Origin: Stramonita haemastoma
Lineage: Eukaryota > Mollusca > Gastropoda > Neogastropoda > Muricidae
Assembly: GCA_030674155.1 (NCBI GenBank)
Contig: CM060335.1
Location: 46,383,733-46,447,732, forward strand
DNA: 64,000 nt
Direction: 5' to 3'
Below the pieces are notes generated by a model. The model was not told the DNA's origin. It ran no database searches and worked only from the letters and a program-made list of their open reading frames with translations. Positions 33,285 through 43,668 of the stretch are shown here, in pieces (position 1 is the first letter of the stretch; each line of letters starts with the position of its first letter). The position numbers and the translations under genes are program-made.

Positions 33285-33311
33285 GTGGTTATTCAAATTT
33301 TTTTTAAATCA

Positions 33312-33625
33312 TATTTTATGTCACAGCAGATTTCTTTGCATGAAATTCGGGCTGCTGTCCCTAGGAGAGCATCACCACAAGTGCAGCGCCACTTTTTTTT
33401 TTTGTTATGGTAGGTGCTGCACTTGTGGCAACGCACTCTCCCTGGGGAGAGCAGCCTGAATTTTACACAGAGAAATCTGCTGTGAGGTAAAGTGGTACAA
33501 AATACAAAATACAAATTGTCTTTTTCCTGTCTGCAACTGTATTTGGTAGAGTGGCTTTTTTCTATAGAATTTTGCCACGGACAACCCTCTTGTTGCTGTG
33601 GGTTCTTTTACTTTCAGGTATTTGC
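33312..33625. mobile_element. SINE-3 remnants forming a foldback
   Basis: A minus-strand tail piece (33319-33391) faces a plus-strand tail piece (33411-33487). The arms of about 73-77 bases are largely complementary around a T-rich loop of about 20 bases. A minus-strand body piece follows at 33535-33625 (TATAGAATTTTGCCACGGAC, GCTGTGGGTTCTTTTAC). The simplest reading is a plus-strand SINE-3 inserted into an older minus-strand SINE-3. Confidence 0.75.
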
Positions 33626-33825
33626 TTACAGCTTTAGACATCTTTGCAATGATTATTTGATAAAGACTGGCATGTATGGGCTGGCTATGGTTTTAAAAAA
33701 AGTTCAGTATTGGTAAAAAACAAAGTTGAAAATCACCCTGTAATAGAGATTAGGTGCACAAAATATCCTTCCTTCCTTGCTAGACTGGTGCAGTATGGTT
33801 AGACCATTGAGCCAACGTTGCTGAT
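33626..33825. other. Short unannotated stretch
   Basis: No feature recognised. Confidence 0.4.
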
Positions 33826-34045
33826 TGTGGTGACTGACGTGTCACTGGTGTAATGTGGTGACTGACATGTCACTGATGTTATATGTTTTGTGGTAACTGA
33901 CATGTCACTGATGCTATGTGTTATGTGGTAACTGACATGTCACTGATGCTGTTATGTAGCGACTGACATGTCACTGATGCTGAGTTATGTGGTGACTGAA
34001 ATGTCACTGATGCTATGTGTTATGTGGTGACTGATGTGTCCCTGT
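33826..34045. repeat. Minisatellite, ~35-45-bp units, about 6 copies
   Basis: Core GTGACTGACATGTCACTGAT with a variable ATGTGTTATGTG linker. Confidence 0.8.
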
Positions 34046-34107
34046 TGTTGCTGTGTGCAGATGGTGTCTGTCCATGATGGAAGGGGCAATGGGCTGCACA
34101 AGTGTGT

Positions 34108-34214
34108 ATCAAACCACGGCCACACATCTTGCAACACATCATTGCATCAAACCACGGCCACACATCTTGCAACACATCATCGCATCAAACCACGGCCACA
34201 CATCTTGCAACAGG
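34108..34214. repeat. Minisatellite, 38-bp unit, 3 copies
   Basis: CATCAAACCACGGCCACACA followed by TCTTGCAACACATCATTG, nearly perfect repeats. Confidence 0.9.
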
Positions 34215-34415
34215 CATTGTGTTGGGAGGCAGGAGATGTGACTGTTGAAATAAAAGAAAGTGTCATTACAACCACCCCCCTCTCTCCTGCCTCTCAACGT
34301 GTTCATTTCCAGAACTGTTTGACAGCTTTCTTTGTGAGCTTCTGTACACACCCCTGACTTGTGTTTTGTCTTTTTGAGGGGTTTGTGCGTGTACATGCCT
34401 GAGTTGTGTGTGTGT

Positions 34416-34416
<1 letters not shown>

Positions 34417-34459
<43 letters not shown>
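34417..34459. repeat. (GA)n microsatellite
   Basis: Pure GA just before a SINE-4 remnant. Confidence 0.95.
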
Positions 34460-34461
<2 letters not shown>

Positions 34462-34477
34462 TCAGTAAAACTCCCTG

Positions 34478-34570
34478 CTACAACTCTGAAGTTCACCAAT
34501 GGTGAGATTTTGAATGTACGACCCTTTTTGCTCACCATGAGGGTAGCCACATTTTGACTTTAGGGAGGCA
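34478..34570 (-). mobile_element. SINE-4 tail fragment
   Basis: Plus-strand landmarks AAGTTCACCAATGGTGAG, GTACGACCCTTTTTGCTCAC and GAGGGTAGCCACATTTTGAC. This outlying copy shows that the splice-like block of array 1 is part of a dispersed repeat. Confidence 0.75.
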
Positions 34571-34726
34571 TATCTAAAAATACCAACATTTATATCCCAC
34601 ACATAAAGTGGCTACAATACAGCGCCTAAAAATACCATAATTTAAATCACACATATAAAAATGGCTGAAATATAATCATGTAAATGGGTTAAACAGTTTA
34701 ATTGCGCGCATAAAATGGCTAAATAC
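34571..34726. repeat. Weak ~60-80-bp A-rich repeats
   Basis: TAAAAATACCAWAATTTA and CACATATAAAATGGCT motifs recur three times; otherwise nothing. Confidence 0.5.
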
Positions 34727-34824
34727 AGTTAACTCCAGGGGAAAAAATCCCCTTAAACGGGAATCAAACCCAGGATATCAGATTGCCAGCGCAATGTTCT
34801 AACCATTGGGCTATCCTGTTCCCT
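34727..34824 (-). mobile_element. SINE-1 head fragment
   Basis: TTAACTCCAGGGGAAAAAAT, GGGAATCAAACCCAGG and CCATTGGGCTATCCTG are the head end of SINE-1 on the minus strand. Confidence 0.75.
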
Positions 34825-35078
34825 TCAGTCACAATCATCACTTTAATTGTCCCTTCCCAATCCAAACCAGCAGAGAACATAAACAGGTATTCAGTCACAG
34901 CCTGGGTATCAAAGATAACACTCCCACCCACTGTCACTCCACCCACAGAAATGTGATTAATGTGTGGACACACAATACAAAACAAACCACTACCACTACA
35001 AAGACCAACACAGCGCTATCAATTCCACTGACAAAAGAGTTAACGAGAAGGGAAACAACAGTGTGTGTGTGTGTGTGT

Positions 35079-35128
<50 letters not shown>

Positions 35129-35837
35129 ATATATATATATATGTGAAGTCGCATTGCACCAGAGGTCAATTTTTATTGACATAATATTAATTTGCAATAA
35201 AATGGTTAAACAATGCTAAAAACAGACTGGAAATCGAACAATTCTATCAAAAGTTACTTTAAATTGAAGTGATAGACTGCAGAAAATGCTAAAATGAGAA
35301 ATTGACAATTTTAGCATCCTCATAGGTGGTCAGAATGAGGGCTTCGCTATTTTCAAAACGTGTTTAAAGACAAAGGAAACAGAATTATGCCTTGATGTTT
35401 CACTACAAGGTAGAATAAGTGCTATAGTTTTATGATAAATCAAAATTGACAACCTCACCCGCACATGCCTTTAGCAGAAAAATGGATGTGTTGAGCATTC
35501 ATTTTGTGGTGGAGCATCATATAAATATATATATATATTATATATACTATATATATCTATCTATCTAAATCCCACCCGAGGACCATCCAAAGTCACCAGC
35601 AGGTAGAACATTACGCAAATTGCCACACAAAACAAAGACTGCACTACTGCAAGTCCAAACTATGGACTCCCTCAAGAGAGGTAAACAACAATATCACCAA
35701 GACAATAAACTGGCATCACTCTTGAAGCAAGTGCTGGAAGGAACAAACTATACAGCTGTCAACTCCTAGGAAGAGTCGCCCAAGGCAAAAAGCAAAAGTG
35801 CCATAGATACATAGAGCTCAACATCACCTGAAGATTT
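34825..35837. other. Gene-free stretch with TG/TC/TA tracts
   Basis: Contains TG (35060-35082), TC (35083-35126) and TA (35128-35143) in direct succession and an AT-rich palindromic tract at 35520-35562. No gene recognised. The left copy of the 14-base target duplication of the next element lies at 35824-35837. Confidence 0.6.
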
Positions 35838-36644
35838 TTTTGCTGCCTCGTGACGTCCCCGTCCTGTTGCTCCCACACCGCTCATCCCAATCTCTCCGCC
35901 ACAGCCATACCCAGATTTATAGTGTCTCATCCCCGGGGTCAGGAGTCCACAGGGAGCCCATCAACATTAGGCCGCCATGGGGCCACCAGCCAAAGGGGCC
36001 CTGCACTTCTGCTGGGTCACTTTGGTGGTGTTCAGTGGTGCCTGTTCTGAGCTAACATATGCAGGACACCACCTACTAAGCCCCCTACTAACAACAGTAT
36101 TAGCTCGGAGCCAGAATGAGTGAACCACCCACCCCAGGTAGCAACTACCACAACGTCCCTACAACAACCGTCTCCCCATGAACCTCCAACCCCAAAGGCT
36201 TTGACACAAACTCGCCATAGGCACAGAACCGTATGGGGAAACCGAATCTGAGGTCACCATGAGACCAGAGCAACGGGGCCACCGAATCGGAGGCAATTTT
36301 TATTATTGCATGATGATCAATGGTGATAAGGTTGATGTAATGATGCTGCTGTGGAAGTGCATCCGCTTTGAGACTACTTGACAAGGTTGTACTCTAGCTT
36401 ACTATCATAATATATCCTGGCGTCAACCAAGAGATACAGACACCTGCAGTGTAGGTCAGGTAATTTGAGCAACACTCAAATTCGCATCCGTAAAGTGGAT
36501 GAAGCTCGACTGTGTGGTCCCAGTCTCCCCACTGAGCCCGTAGCACACTCGATCTGGGTAGGAGCCAGTGGGAGCCCGAAAACCCCCTGTGACTTATAGG
36601 ATTCGAACCTGCGACCTTCCAGTCGCGAATCCAAGGCGGCTGGT
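35838..36644 (-). mobile_element. 807-bp tRNA-headed retroposon with 14-bp target duplication
   Basis: The 14 bases TCACCTGAAGATTT occur at 35824-35837 and again at 36645-36658, exactly bracketing this stretch. The right end, read on the minus strand, is tRNA-like: ACTGGAAGGTCGCAGGTTCG followed by AATCC gives a clear B-box just inside the duplication. The left end is a short A-run (T-run on the plus strand), as expected of the 3' end of a retroposon. So this is a complete minus-strand insertion, unusually long for a SINE. Minus-strand frames of up to 89 codons show no recognised domain; it looks non-coding. Confidence 0.8.
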
Positions 36645-36658
36645 TCACCTGAAGATTT

Positions 36659-36995
36659 GACACACGTCACCAGAAGGTAATGAGTCAGACCAACAAACGG
36701 CAAACCACCAGAGATTGCACAACTACAACTGGCTTGACTACAGCCACCTCATTGAAACCAGACTGACAAACAAAACTCTTCACTTCACAAAGAAAACTTC
36801 TCTGATAACCCCAAAATAACACCAGCTTAAAAAATATGTACCCAGCTAATAAACAAAACTCTAAAACTCTCAACAAAGAAAACTTCCCTCTGATAAACAA
36901 CCCGAAAATAACACCAGCTTAAAAAAATACGTACCAGGCACCAACCTTGCACTAATATAAAAGAAATGACCCCCCCCCCCCCCCCCCCCCAAAAC
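36659..36995. repeat. A/C-rich stretch with an ~85-bp direct duplication
   Basis: AAAATAACACCAGCTTAAAA recurs at about 36818 and 36904 within two related units (36770-36847, 36853-36940). A run of 20-22 C residues begins at 36970. No gene is seen. Confidence 0.65.
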
Positions 36996-37112
36996 AACTG
37001 CCTAATAAACTAAGAATGACCTCTTCTAAAATATCCAGTCAGCAAGCTTGGCCTGCTAACCTCAGATTGACCTACGCAAGAAGCCTCTCTCTCTGGGGGA
37101 GGGGGGGGGGGG

Positions 37113-37435
37113 GGGACGGATAGCCTAGTGGTCAGAACATTGTGCTGGCAATTTGAGACCCAGGTTGAGTCCAGTTGATGAGATTTTTCTTCTGGAGTTA
37201 ACATAACTGCTGAATCCACTCTCCCCAAAAGTCCTTCTGATGAGACTTTAGACTGTGTGTGAACCCATGCAAAACATCTTGCGCACACGTTAAATCCTGT
37301 TCCGCTTTTCGTAAGAGTAGGCCATCGTGTGCCGGTGGGAACAGATGACATTTACAAAACTGCATACACACAGGGACTGGATGAAAAAAAGCACAATAGT
37401 GCTTATTCCATTATCCTCGATATAAAAGAATCCAA
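37113..37435 (+). mobile_element. SINE-1, full length
   Basis: Plus strand; GATAGCCTAGTGGTCAG at 37121, weakened B-box, core GATGAGACTTTAGAC, tail GGGACTGGATGAAAAAAAGC and CCAATCCAATCAATC end. The 5' end abuts a G run. Confidence 0.85.
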
Positions 37436-37796
37436 TCCAATCAATCTCTCTCTGTCTCTCTGTCTCTCTCTAAACAAAGGAGGTCATAATCCCAGTGACA
37501 CCCATCCCTTCTCTTCCCCCTCCATGGCTGTCACAAAGTCATATGAAATACTCCATGGCAACCACCCTCCCATCCATTTCACAATTCAAAGATTTATTAT
37601 CTCACAAATAGAGAAATTCATGTGGGTTACAAGCCAAAAAAAAAAAAGTAAACAGGAAAAACATTTATCACAGAGGAATAACAGGCACAGTACACAAGCT
37701 ATATATACAATAAAAAGCGATAAACCGAAACATTTATCACCCAAAACAATAGGATTCAATCATTAAAAACAGATACACACAGACCATGATTCACAT
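37436..37796. other. Gene-free stretch
   Basis: Short CT tract then A-rich sequence; a 145-codon frame starting inside the SINE-1 tail has no domain. Confidence 0.5.
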
Positions 37797-38240
37797 TCCA
37801 GTATGCCTGTGAATCATGGACCCTGACTGCAGATTTGGAGAGAAGAGTACAGGCATAGAGATGAATTGCTTCCGAGACTCCTTGGCATCTCATACAGAGA
37901 CTACATGAGCAACGAAGAAGTGCATAACAGAATGCAGCAAACCATTCTTCCCTACAAAAATCTTCTATCGATCATAAAGAAGTGTAAACTTCAATGGTAT
38001 GGGCATGTCACAAGATCAAGAGGACTAGCAAAAACTATACTGCATGGCACTGTCCAAGGAGGAAGAAAAAGAGGCAGACCAATGAAGAGATGGGAGGACA
38101 ACATCAGCAAATGGGACAGGCCTAGAATTGACAAAACCCTGAGAAAGGCAGAACAGAGAGAGAAATGGAGGGAACTGGTTGTCAAGTCTTCATGGGTGCC
38201 CTCAGGGTTGCCAGACTAAGGGATAGATAGACAAACACAC
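37797..38240 (+). mobile_element. LINE-alpha 3' fragment
   Basis: Reads YACESWTLTADLERRVQA, then a stop, then NCFRRLLGISYRDYMSNEEV, LQWYGHVTRSRGLAKTIL, GGRKRGRPMKRWEDNI and RKAEQREKWRELVVKSS. This is the conserved C-terminal region of LINE-alpha. The 3' end is GACTAAGGGATAGATAGA, a short GATA tail. It is 5'-truncated with one stop. Confidence 0.85.
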
Positions 38241-38855
<615 letters not shown>

Positions 38856-38865
38856 TTTCTCTGGT

Positions 38866-39148
38866 GGTCAGAACATTGCACTGGCAATTTGACAAGGGTT
38901 CGATTCTGGTGGAGGAGATTTTTCTCCTGGAGTTAACATCAGTGCTGACTCCACTCTCTCCCAAAGTCCTTCGGATGAGACTTTAAGCAGAGGCCCCGTG
39001 TGCGAACACACGCAGAACATCTTGCGCACACGTTAAATCCTGTTCCGCTTTTCACAAGAGTAGGCCATTTACAAAACTGCATACACACAGGGACTGGATG
39101 TAGAAAAGCACAAGAGTGCTTATTCCATTATCCTCGATATAAAAGAAT
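38866..39148 (+). mobile_element. SINE-1, nearly full length
   Basis: Begins within the A-box (TGGTCAGAACATTGC), has GGGTTCGATTC, core and tail, lacks the stretch around GTGCCGGTGGGAACAGATGA, and ends in AATCAAATCAAATC. Confidence 0.85.
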
Positions 39149-39234
39149 AAATCAAATCAAATCAAATCTCTCTCTCTCCCCCCATGCCCCCCTACCTCTG
39201 CCCCCTCTTGCCCCATCTTCCCTGACTGTCTAAT

Positions 39235-39640
39235 GCCATGGCAAACACCACTGTGATCCTATTGGGGGCTTAGAAATAGAAGTCAGACACCCTCTGGAGG
39301 AAGTGACAGGCCTGTGGGTTTGATCCTCTCATGAACCATGATTTTCCCCATCCAATAAGACTAAGAAAGGTGGTCTGGGTGCCAGTCTTTTGGTGGATGA
39401 TAAATCAGGAATCAGTGCACAACGCACCTTTACCATACAAAAACCCCAACCAGGCCACAAGAGAGTTTACCAGGCAAAGTGCTGCAGAAAAAAGCCACTC
39501 TCAGAGGAAACAAAGGCATACAGACAGGAACAGTGAAGCCTCAAACCTGGGTGGACCTGCTCTTGTAACAACACTCTCTCCCCAGGCAGAGCAGCCGTAA
39601 TTTTACAGACATCTGCTGTGACTGAAAGTGCTAGACATCT
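39235..39640 (+). mobile_element. SINE-3, longest copy
   Basis: A diverged full-length-like copy. Head with TGTGGGTTTGATCCTC near 39315, then AATAAGACT, a GTCTTTTGGTGGATGATAAA core (a degraded form of the ATGAGACxxTAAACCGAGG block also in SINE-1), CAGGCAAAGTGCTGCAG, and the tail GGCAGAGCAGCCGTAATTTT then CATCTGCTGTGAC. The complete version is a repeat I recall from caenogastropod sequences. Confidence 0.65.
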
Positions 39641-39984
39641 ATAGATTAAGGAAGAGTAGACAATACAATAACTCCTCTCTCCATTCATGTGAAAGAGAAT
39701 AAAATTGACAATGGTCGTCACTACTGGTTCTACACAGATTTGGATTCCAAACTTGTCCCCAAGCAATTTCAATTGCTTTTTTTTGACAAGACCAAAGTCA
39801 AACATTGCTTACATGACGCATTTATTCATAAGTGGTACCAGTAGTAGGCCTAAATACAGAAGAGATTTATACAAATTATATAATGCTTAAAACAAAATTT
39901 TGTGTTGGAAAGTATTTGCTCTTATTGCCATCAAACATTTCTATTCGATTTGCTCAGTTTCACACAAATAATAACAATATTCTT
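39641..39984. other. Gene-free A/T-rich stretch
   Basis: Nothing recognised up to the 3' end of the next LINE. Confidence 0.5.
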
Positions 39985-41485
39985 CTTGTTCTATCCCGTA
40001 GTCTATTTAGACCGTCAGGGCGCATCGGAAGACCTCGCAACCAGCTCTCTCCATTTCCCTCTGTCCTCGACCTTTCTCAGAGTGTCACTCAGCCTGAGGC
40101 CCGTCCACTCTCGGATGTTGTCCTCCCATCTCTTTCTCTGCCTGCCTCTCCTTCTCCCGCCTTGTACAGTTCCTTGCAGAATCGTCTTGGCAAGCCCTGT
40201 TGATCTTGCGACGTGCCCATACCACTTCAGTTTGCGTTTTTGGACTGTGGTCAGGAGATCTTCAAAGGGCCCGATGGCTTGACAGATTCCGATTCTCACT
40301 TCCTTGTTAGTAATGTGGTTTTTGTAAGAGATGCCAAGGAGTCCGCAAAATCATCTCACCTCTGTGGCCTGTATTCTCCTCTCCAGATCCGCTGTGAGGG
40401 TCCATGACTCACAAGCATACAGGAATATTGAGATAACCAGAGTGCACATCAGCCTGATCTTTGAGCTGAGCGAGATGTTCCTGTTCTTCTAAATGGTCTT
40501 CAATTTTGTCAGTGCTGTAACTGTCTGTGCAATCCTTGGGAGTATTTCAGGCTTGGATCCCTTGTCTGTTACAATTGCTTCCAGATACTTGAAGCTTTGT
40601 ACCGTTTCCAAATTCTGATCACTGACCCTGATGTTGGTGATGATGCCGTTGATGTTGTTGGTCATCAGCTTGGTCTTCTGCACACTGATCTCCATGCCAT
40701 AGGCTGTTGAAGTCTTGTCGAGGCGTTCCACTAACCTAACTAACTCTTCTTCTTTCCCTGCCAGTCCATCCATGTCATCAGCAAAACGCAAGTTGGTCAT
40801 TGTTCTGCCTCCAATTCCGACTGTTCCTTCATGATCTTCCAGTGCATCAGTCATGATTCTCTCAAGGAAGATGTTAAAGAGAGTAGGTGAGAGCAAGCAG
40901 CCTTGTCTGACGCTGACCGTCGTCCTGAACCAAACCCCTATGCCACCAGTGAAATAGACTGCGCTAGTGGCCTTGTTGTACAGCTCCTCAATGATTCTGA
41001 TCATGTTGGCATTGATGTTGTACAGCCTCATGGTAGCCCACAGAGCTGCATGCCATACCCTGTCAAAGGCCTTTTTGAAATCCACAAAAACATAGCAAAG
41101 GTCTTGCTGATGCTGAAGGTACTTCTCGCATAGCATTCTTAGATTAAAAATCTGCTCTGTTGTACTTCGTCCTGCCCTGAAGCGTGCCTGTTCGTCAGCA
41201 ATGATCGTCTCTGCTTGTGGCTTCAGTCAATTCAGTAGAATCTTCAGCATGACTTTGCTTGGATGACATATCAAGCTGATTGTGTGATAGTTCTGGCATT
41301 GTTGTAGGTTGCCTTTCTTGGGAAGGGTGATAATTAGTGATTGTGTCCATGGTGTAGGCCAGTCTCCTGTCTGCCAGATCTTGTTGCAGATTATCAGTAG
41401 GGTGTCATAGCTTCCCCCTGCTTGGACCAGTTCTTCCAGGATGTTGTCTATTCCTGCGGATTTCCTCTTCAGTTTCTCTTCAAAT
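39985..41485 (-). mobile_element. LINE-alpha copy, reverse-transcriptase half
   Basis: Minus strand. Starting near 41485 it reads KRKSAGIDNI, a TLPKKGNLQQCQNY block, FRAGRSTTEQIFNLRMLCEK, the palm motif VDFKKAFDRVWHAALW, SVRQGCLLSPTLFNIFLER, the catalytic LRFADDMDGLAGKEE near 40785, AYGMEISVQKTKLMTNN, then after a stop at about 40490 YACESWTLTADLERRIQA, GHVARSTGLAKTILQGTVQG and RRRGRQRKRWEDNIREW. It lacks the endonuclease (5'-truncated) and has several stops and frameshifts. By eye it is about 95 percent identical to the copy at 43.7-46.0 kb. Confidence 0.9.
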
Positions 41486-41861
41486 TCTCTTCAATGACAA
41501 TTTGCTCTAACAATCTGCCTAATTAATAACATCCTACTTTTGAGAGAATTCAAAGAAATGAAAGATACTGTACAAAATGCAATAGTGGTGATATTGGTGA
41601 CGAATTTCATTACATTTTTAATCTGTCTAATGTTTCATGAAACTCATAAAAAATGTTTATCAATCCAATCCAGTCATGTTGTTTTATAGCCCCATCGAAA
41701 ATGTTAATGAAAATATTATGTTAAACATCTAAACACTTTGAAGTATGAACAACTCTTTTCTTCATCAAATAAGAAGTCTCTGCTCAATGTTGTTAAAATG
41801 ATTAATATTATAAGAAACAACATGTAAGCTTTGTTCAAAGAGTTTGGTATATGTAAACAGG
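41486..41861. other. Gene-free A/T-rich stretch
   Basis: Nothing recognised. Confidence 0.5.
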
Positions 41862-42150
41862 CAATTTAGCTCAGTAGTTAGAGCGGCTCGCTTTCCCCCA
41901 GCCAAAGTGAAGCAGCATTGAGAGTGGTTACCAGTTGGGTGGGTGACCCTTTGCGTGCCTTTGGTTCAGTACAGTCCCCCAGTTCACCCAGCTTTAAATG
42001 GGTACCTGCCTATTTAGGGTCAGGGAAGGTAAAGCAGCAAGGGAGAGGAGATGGATGGGCACCGCTCTTAGTATGCTGGCCCCTAGAGAAGCTGAGGTTT
42101 CTGACACCTTGCTCCCCTACGACCACATAGGTTATGGGACACCTTTAAGG
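41862..42150 (+). mobile_element. SINE-5 (tRNA-like head)
   Basis: Begins GGCAATTTAGCTCAGTAGTT then AGAGCGGCTCGC, a classical tRNA 5' half with a good A-box. The body contains CAGTTCACCCAGCTTTAAAT and GGGTACCTGCC, a motif I associate with invertebrate SINEs. No clear B-box is visible. One copy in the window. Confidence 0.6.
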
Positions 42151-42164
42151 AAAGAGAATTTACA

Positions 42165-42400
42165 CTTCAGTATTAAATGGATAGACACCTTATGACAAGA
42201 AAACTGACCACAAATATCAGTCAGTGTGTAGGACAGAAGAAATAGAGAGATGTTTCTGTACACTTGAAAACTGACCACAAATATCAGTTAGCTGTGTGGG
42301 ACAGAAGAAATAGAGAGATGTTTCTGTACACTAGAAAACTGACCACAAATATCAGTTAGCTGTGTGGGACAGAAGAAACAGAGAGATGTTTCTGTACAAA
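42165..42400. repeat. Minisatellite, 68-bp unit, about 3 copies
   Basis: AAAACTGACCACAAATATCA, GTGTGGGACAGAAGAAATAG and AGAGATGTTTCTGTACA in order. Confidence 0.9.
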
Positions 42401-42582
42401 TGTAGGAAGATCTGATCTGGGGAAACCCATTGTAGTCCTTGTTTTGTTATCTACATGAATTAGGGGCAGGTAGACAGCTGACAGAGTGATGCTGCCAACA
42501 GAACAGGTTCACTGAATGTTGCAAAGCTTGTAACTTTTTTCTGTTGCTCCTCTTCATCAGTCATCCTTCCTTCACCTTCACC

Positions 42583-42893
42583 CATTCCACAATCTGGTAG
42601 ACCATGGGGGCACCACTGAAGATGTGCAACCAGCTTCCTCCACTACTGGCAGTTTTCAGCTTTCCATAGTAGGCTATGTTGTTCCACTCAAGGCCAGTCT
42701 ATCCACTCTCTGATGATGTCTTCCCATCATTTTCTATGTCTGTCTATTTGTCTCCCTCCTTGTACTGTTCCCTGTAGGACAGTCTTGGTCAGTCCAGATG
42801 TTTGTGTGACGTGTCTGTACCATTTCAGTTTGCCTTTTCACACTGAAGTAAGATCTTCGTTTGGCCTGATGGCATTTTCAATTCTGTTTTATC
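42583..42893 (-). mobile_element. LINE-alpha-like 3' fragment
   Basis: On the minus strand it reads RIENAIRPNEDL, LKWYRHVTQTSGLTKTVLQG, TVQGGRQIDRHRK and WRKLVAHLQW, matching the LINE-alpha C-terminus with many stops. It is older than the other copies and fused at about 42880 to a different LINE. Confidence 0.75.
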
Positions 42894-43320
42894 AGCGTCC
42901 ATTTGCAACTTGCTCTGAAATCCAGATTTGAATATCTTGAGGACAATAGGATGCGTTTGTCAAGAAAAAAGGCAGATTTTCAAGAGTAGAACTGCTTTGA
43001 AGCTGAGAGTCATCAGCATAAAAATGATGATTAAGATGAGGGCTTATTGTATGTGAAAGTGGAGCAGTGTAGAGAGTGACAGGATTAGGACGGACACTGA
43101 TCCCTGTGGGATTCCACATTCTAGTTTGACAGATTTTGATCAAATTTGGTTTACAATAACTGTTTGGAATTGGTATGTGAGATAAGAGATAAAGCAATTG
43201 AGAGCTGTGCCATTACTGCCAAACGTGTTTTGGAGGCAGAAGAGAAGCAGAGTGATCTGCAGTGTCAAAGGCTGCTGATAAGTCAAGAAGAGAGAGAAGG
43301 GAAAATTTTCTGACTCAGAA
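42875..43320 (-). mobile_element. CR1/L2-type LINE palm fragment
   Basis: Minus strand reads LLDLSAAFDTADHSA, LLYLLSHIPIPNSY, then after a small gap LYTAPLSHTISPHLNHHFYA followed by DDSQLQSS, and KLQMDADKTEL. DLSAAFDTVDH and FYADDTQL are the two catalytic motifs of CR1/L2-type reverse transcriptases. It is 5'- and 3'-truncated with stops, and the only element of its type recognised in the window. Confidence 0.75.
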
Positions 43321-43364
43321 GCCAGCAGAAGTGTATGTATCTGATGTGAGGACTAGAATAGTGT

Positions 43365-43455
43365 CAGAGCTGTGGTCGGCACCATAGGCAGACTGGAAAG
43401 TGTTCTGTGCTGTGGTCGGCACCATTGGCAGACAGGAAAGTGTTCTGTGCTGTGG
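43365..43455. repeat. 48-bp direct duplication
   Basis: GCTGTGGTCGGCACCATAGG and CAGACTGGAAAGTGTTCTGT occur twice in tandem. Confidence 0.8.
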
Positions 43456-43491
43456 AGTACCTGAGGTTCTGTGTCTGTGTGTCAGAGCTGT

Positions 43492-43668
43492 AGCACCATT
43501 TGCTCCTACTTTGGCATTCCAATCACCTTGTACAACAAGGATATCTTTCTTGGGGGTCTGATCTATAACTTCTTGCAGCTGTTCATAGAAGTCTTCTACC
43601 TCGTCATCATCGTGGCTCGATGTTGGGGCATATGCCTGGATAATGGAGAAGATGCTTGCAAGATCTGG
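43492..43668 (-). mobile_element. LINE-alpha endonuclease segment, inverted
   Basis: Minus strand reads LASIFSIIQAYAPTSSHDDD, EVEDFYEQLQEVIDQTP and KKDILVVQGDWNAKVGANG. The IQxYAPT and GDWNAKVG motifs belong to the APE endonuclease of the same element that continues on the plus strand from 43669. So the 5' part of this insertion is inverted relative to the rest. Confidence 0.85.

Larger units (their letters stand above)
27695..33290. repeat. Tandem array 2, ~1.2-kb units, five copies
   Basis: The unit order is: A/T-rich part (TATAAAATTTCA, GTTGAGGTTAGATG), a TG-rich stretch, cassette A, GAAGGTCAGAGGCTGG, a G run, TGTGCACAGGTGAGTG, cassette B, then a minus-strand SINE-3 piece. Cassette A starts at 28133, 29308, 30485, 31682 and 32755, spacings 1175, 1177, 1197 and 1073. 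Units are very similar including intron-like parts, so the expansion is recent. The fourth and fifth units carry long TG tracts. Confidence 0.9.

Noticed and set aside
35840..36055. Plus-strand 71-codon frame MLPRDVPVLLLPHRSS
   Set aside because: Lies antisense within the 807-bp retroposon and has no family match.
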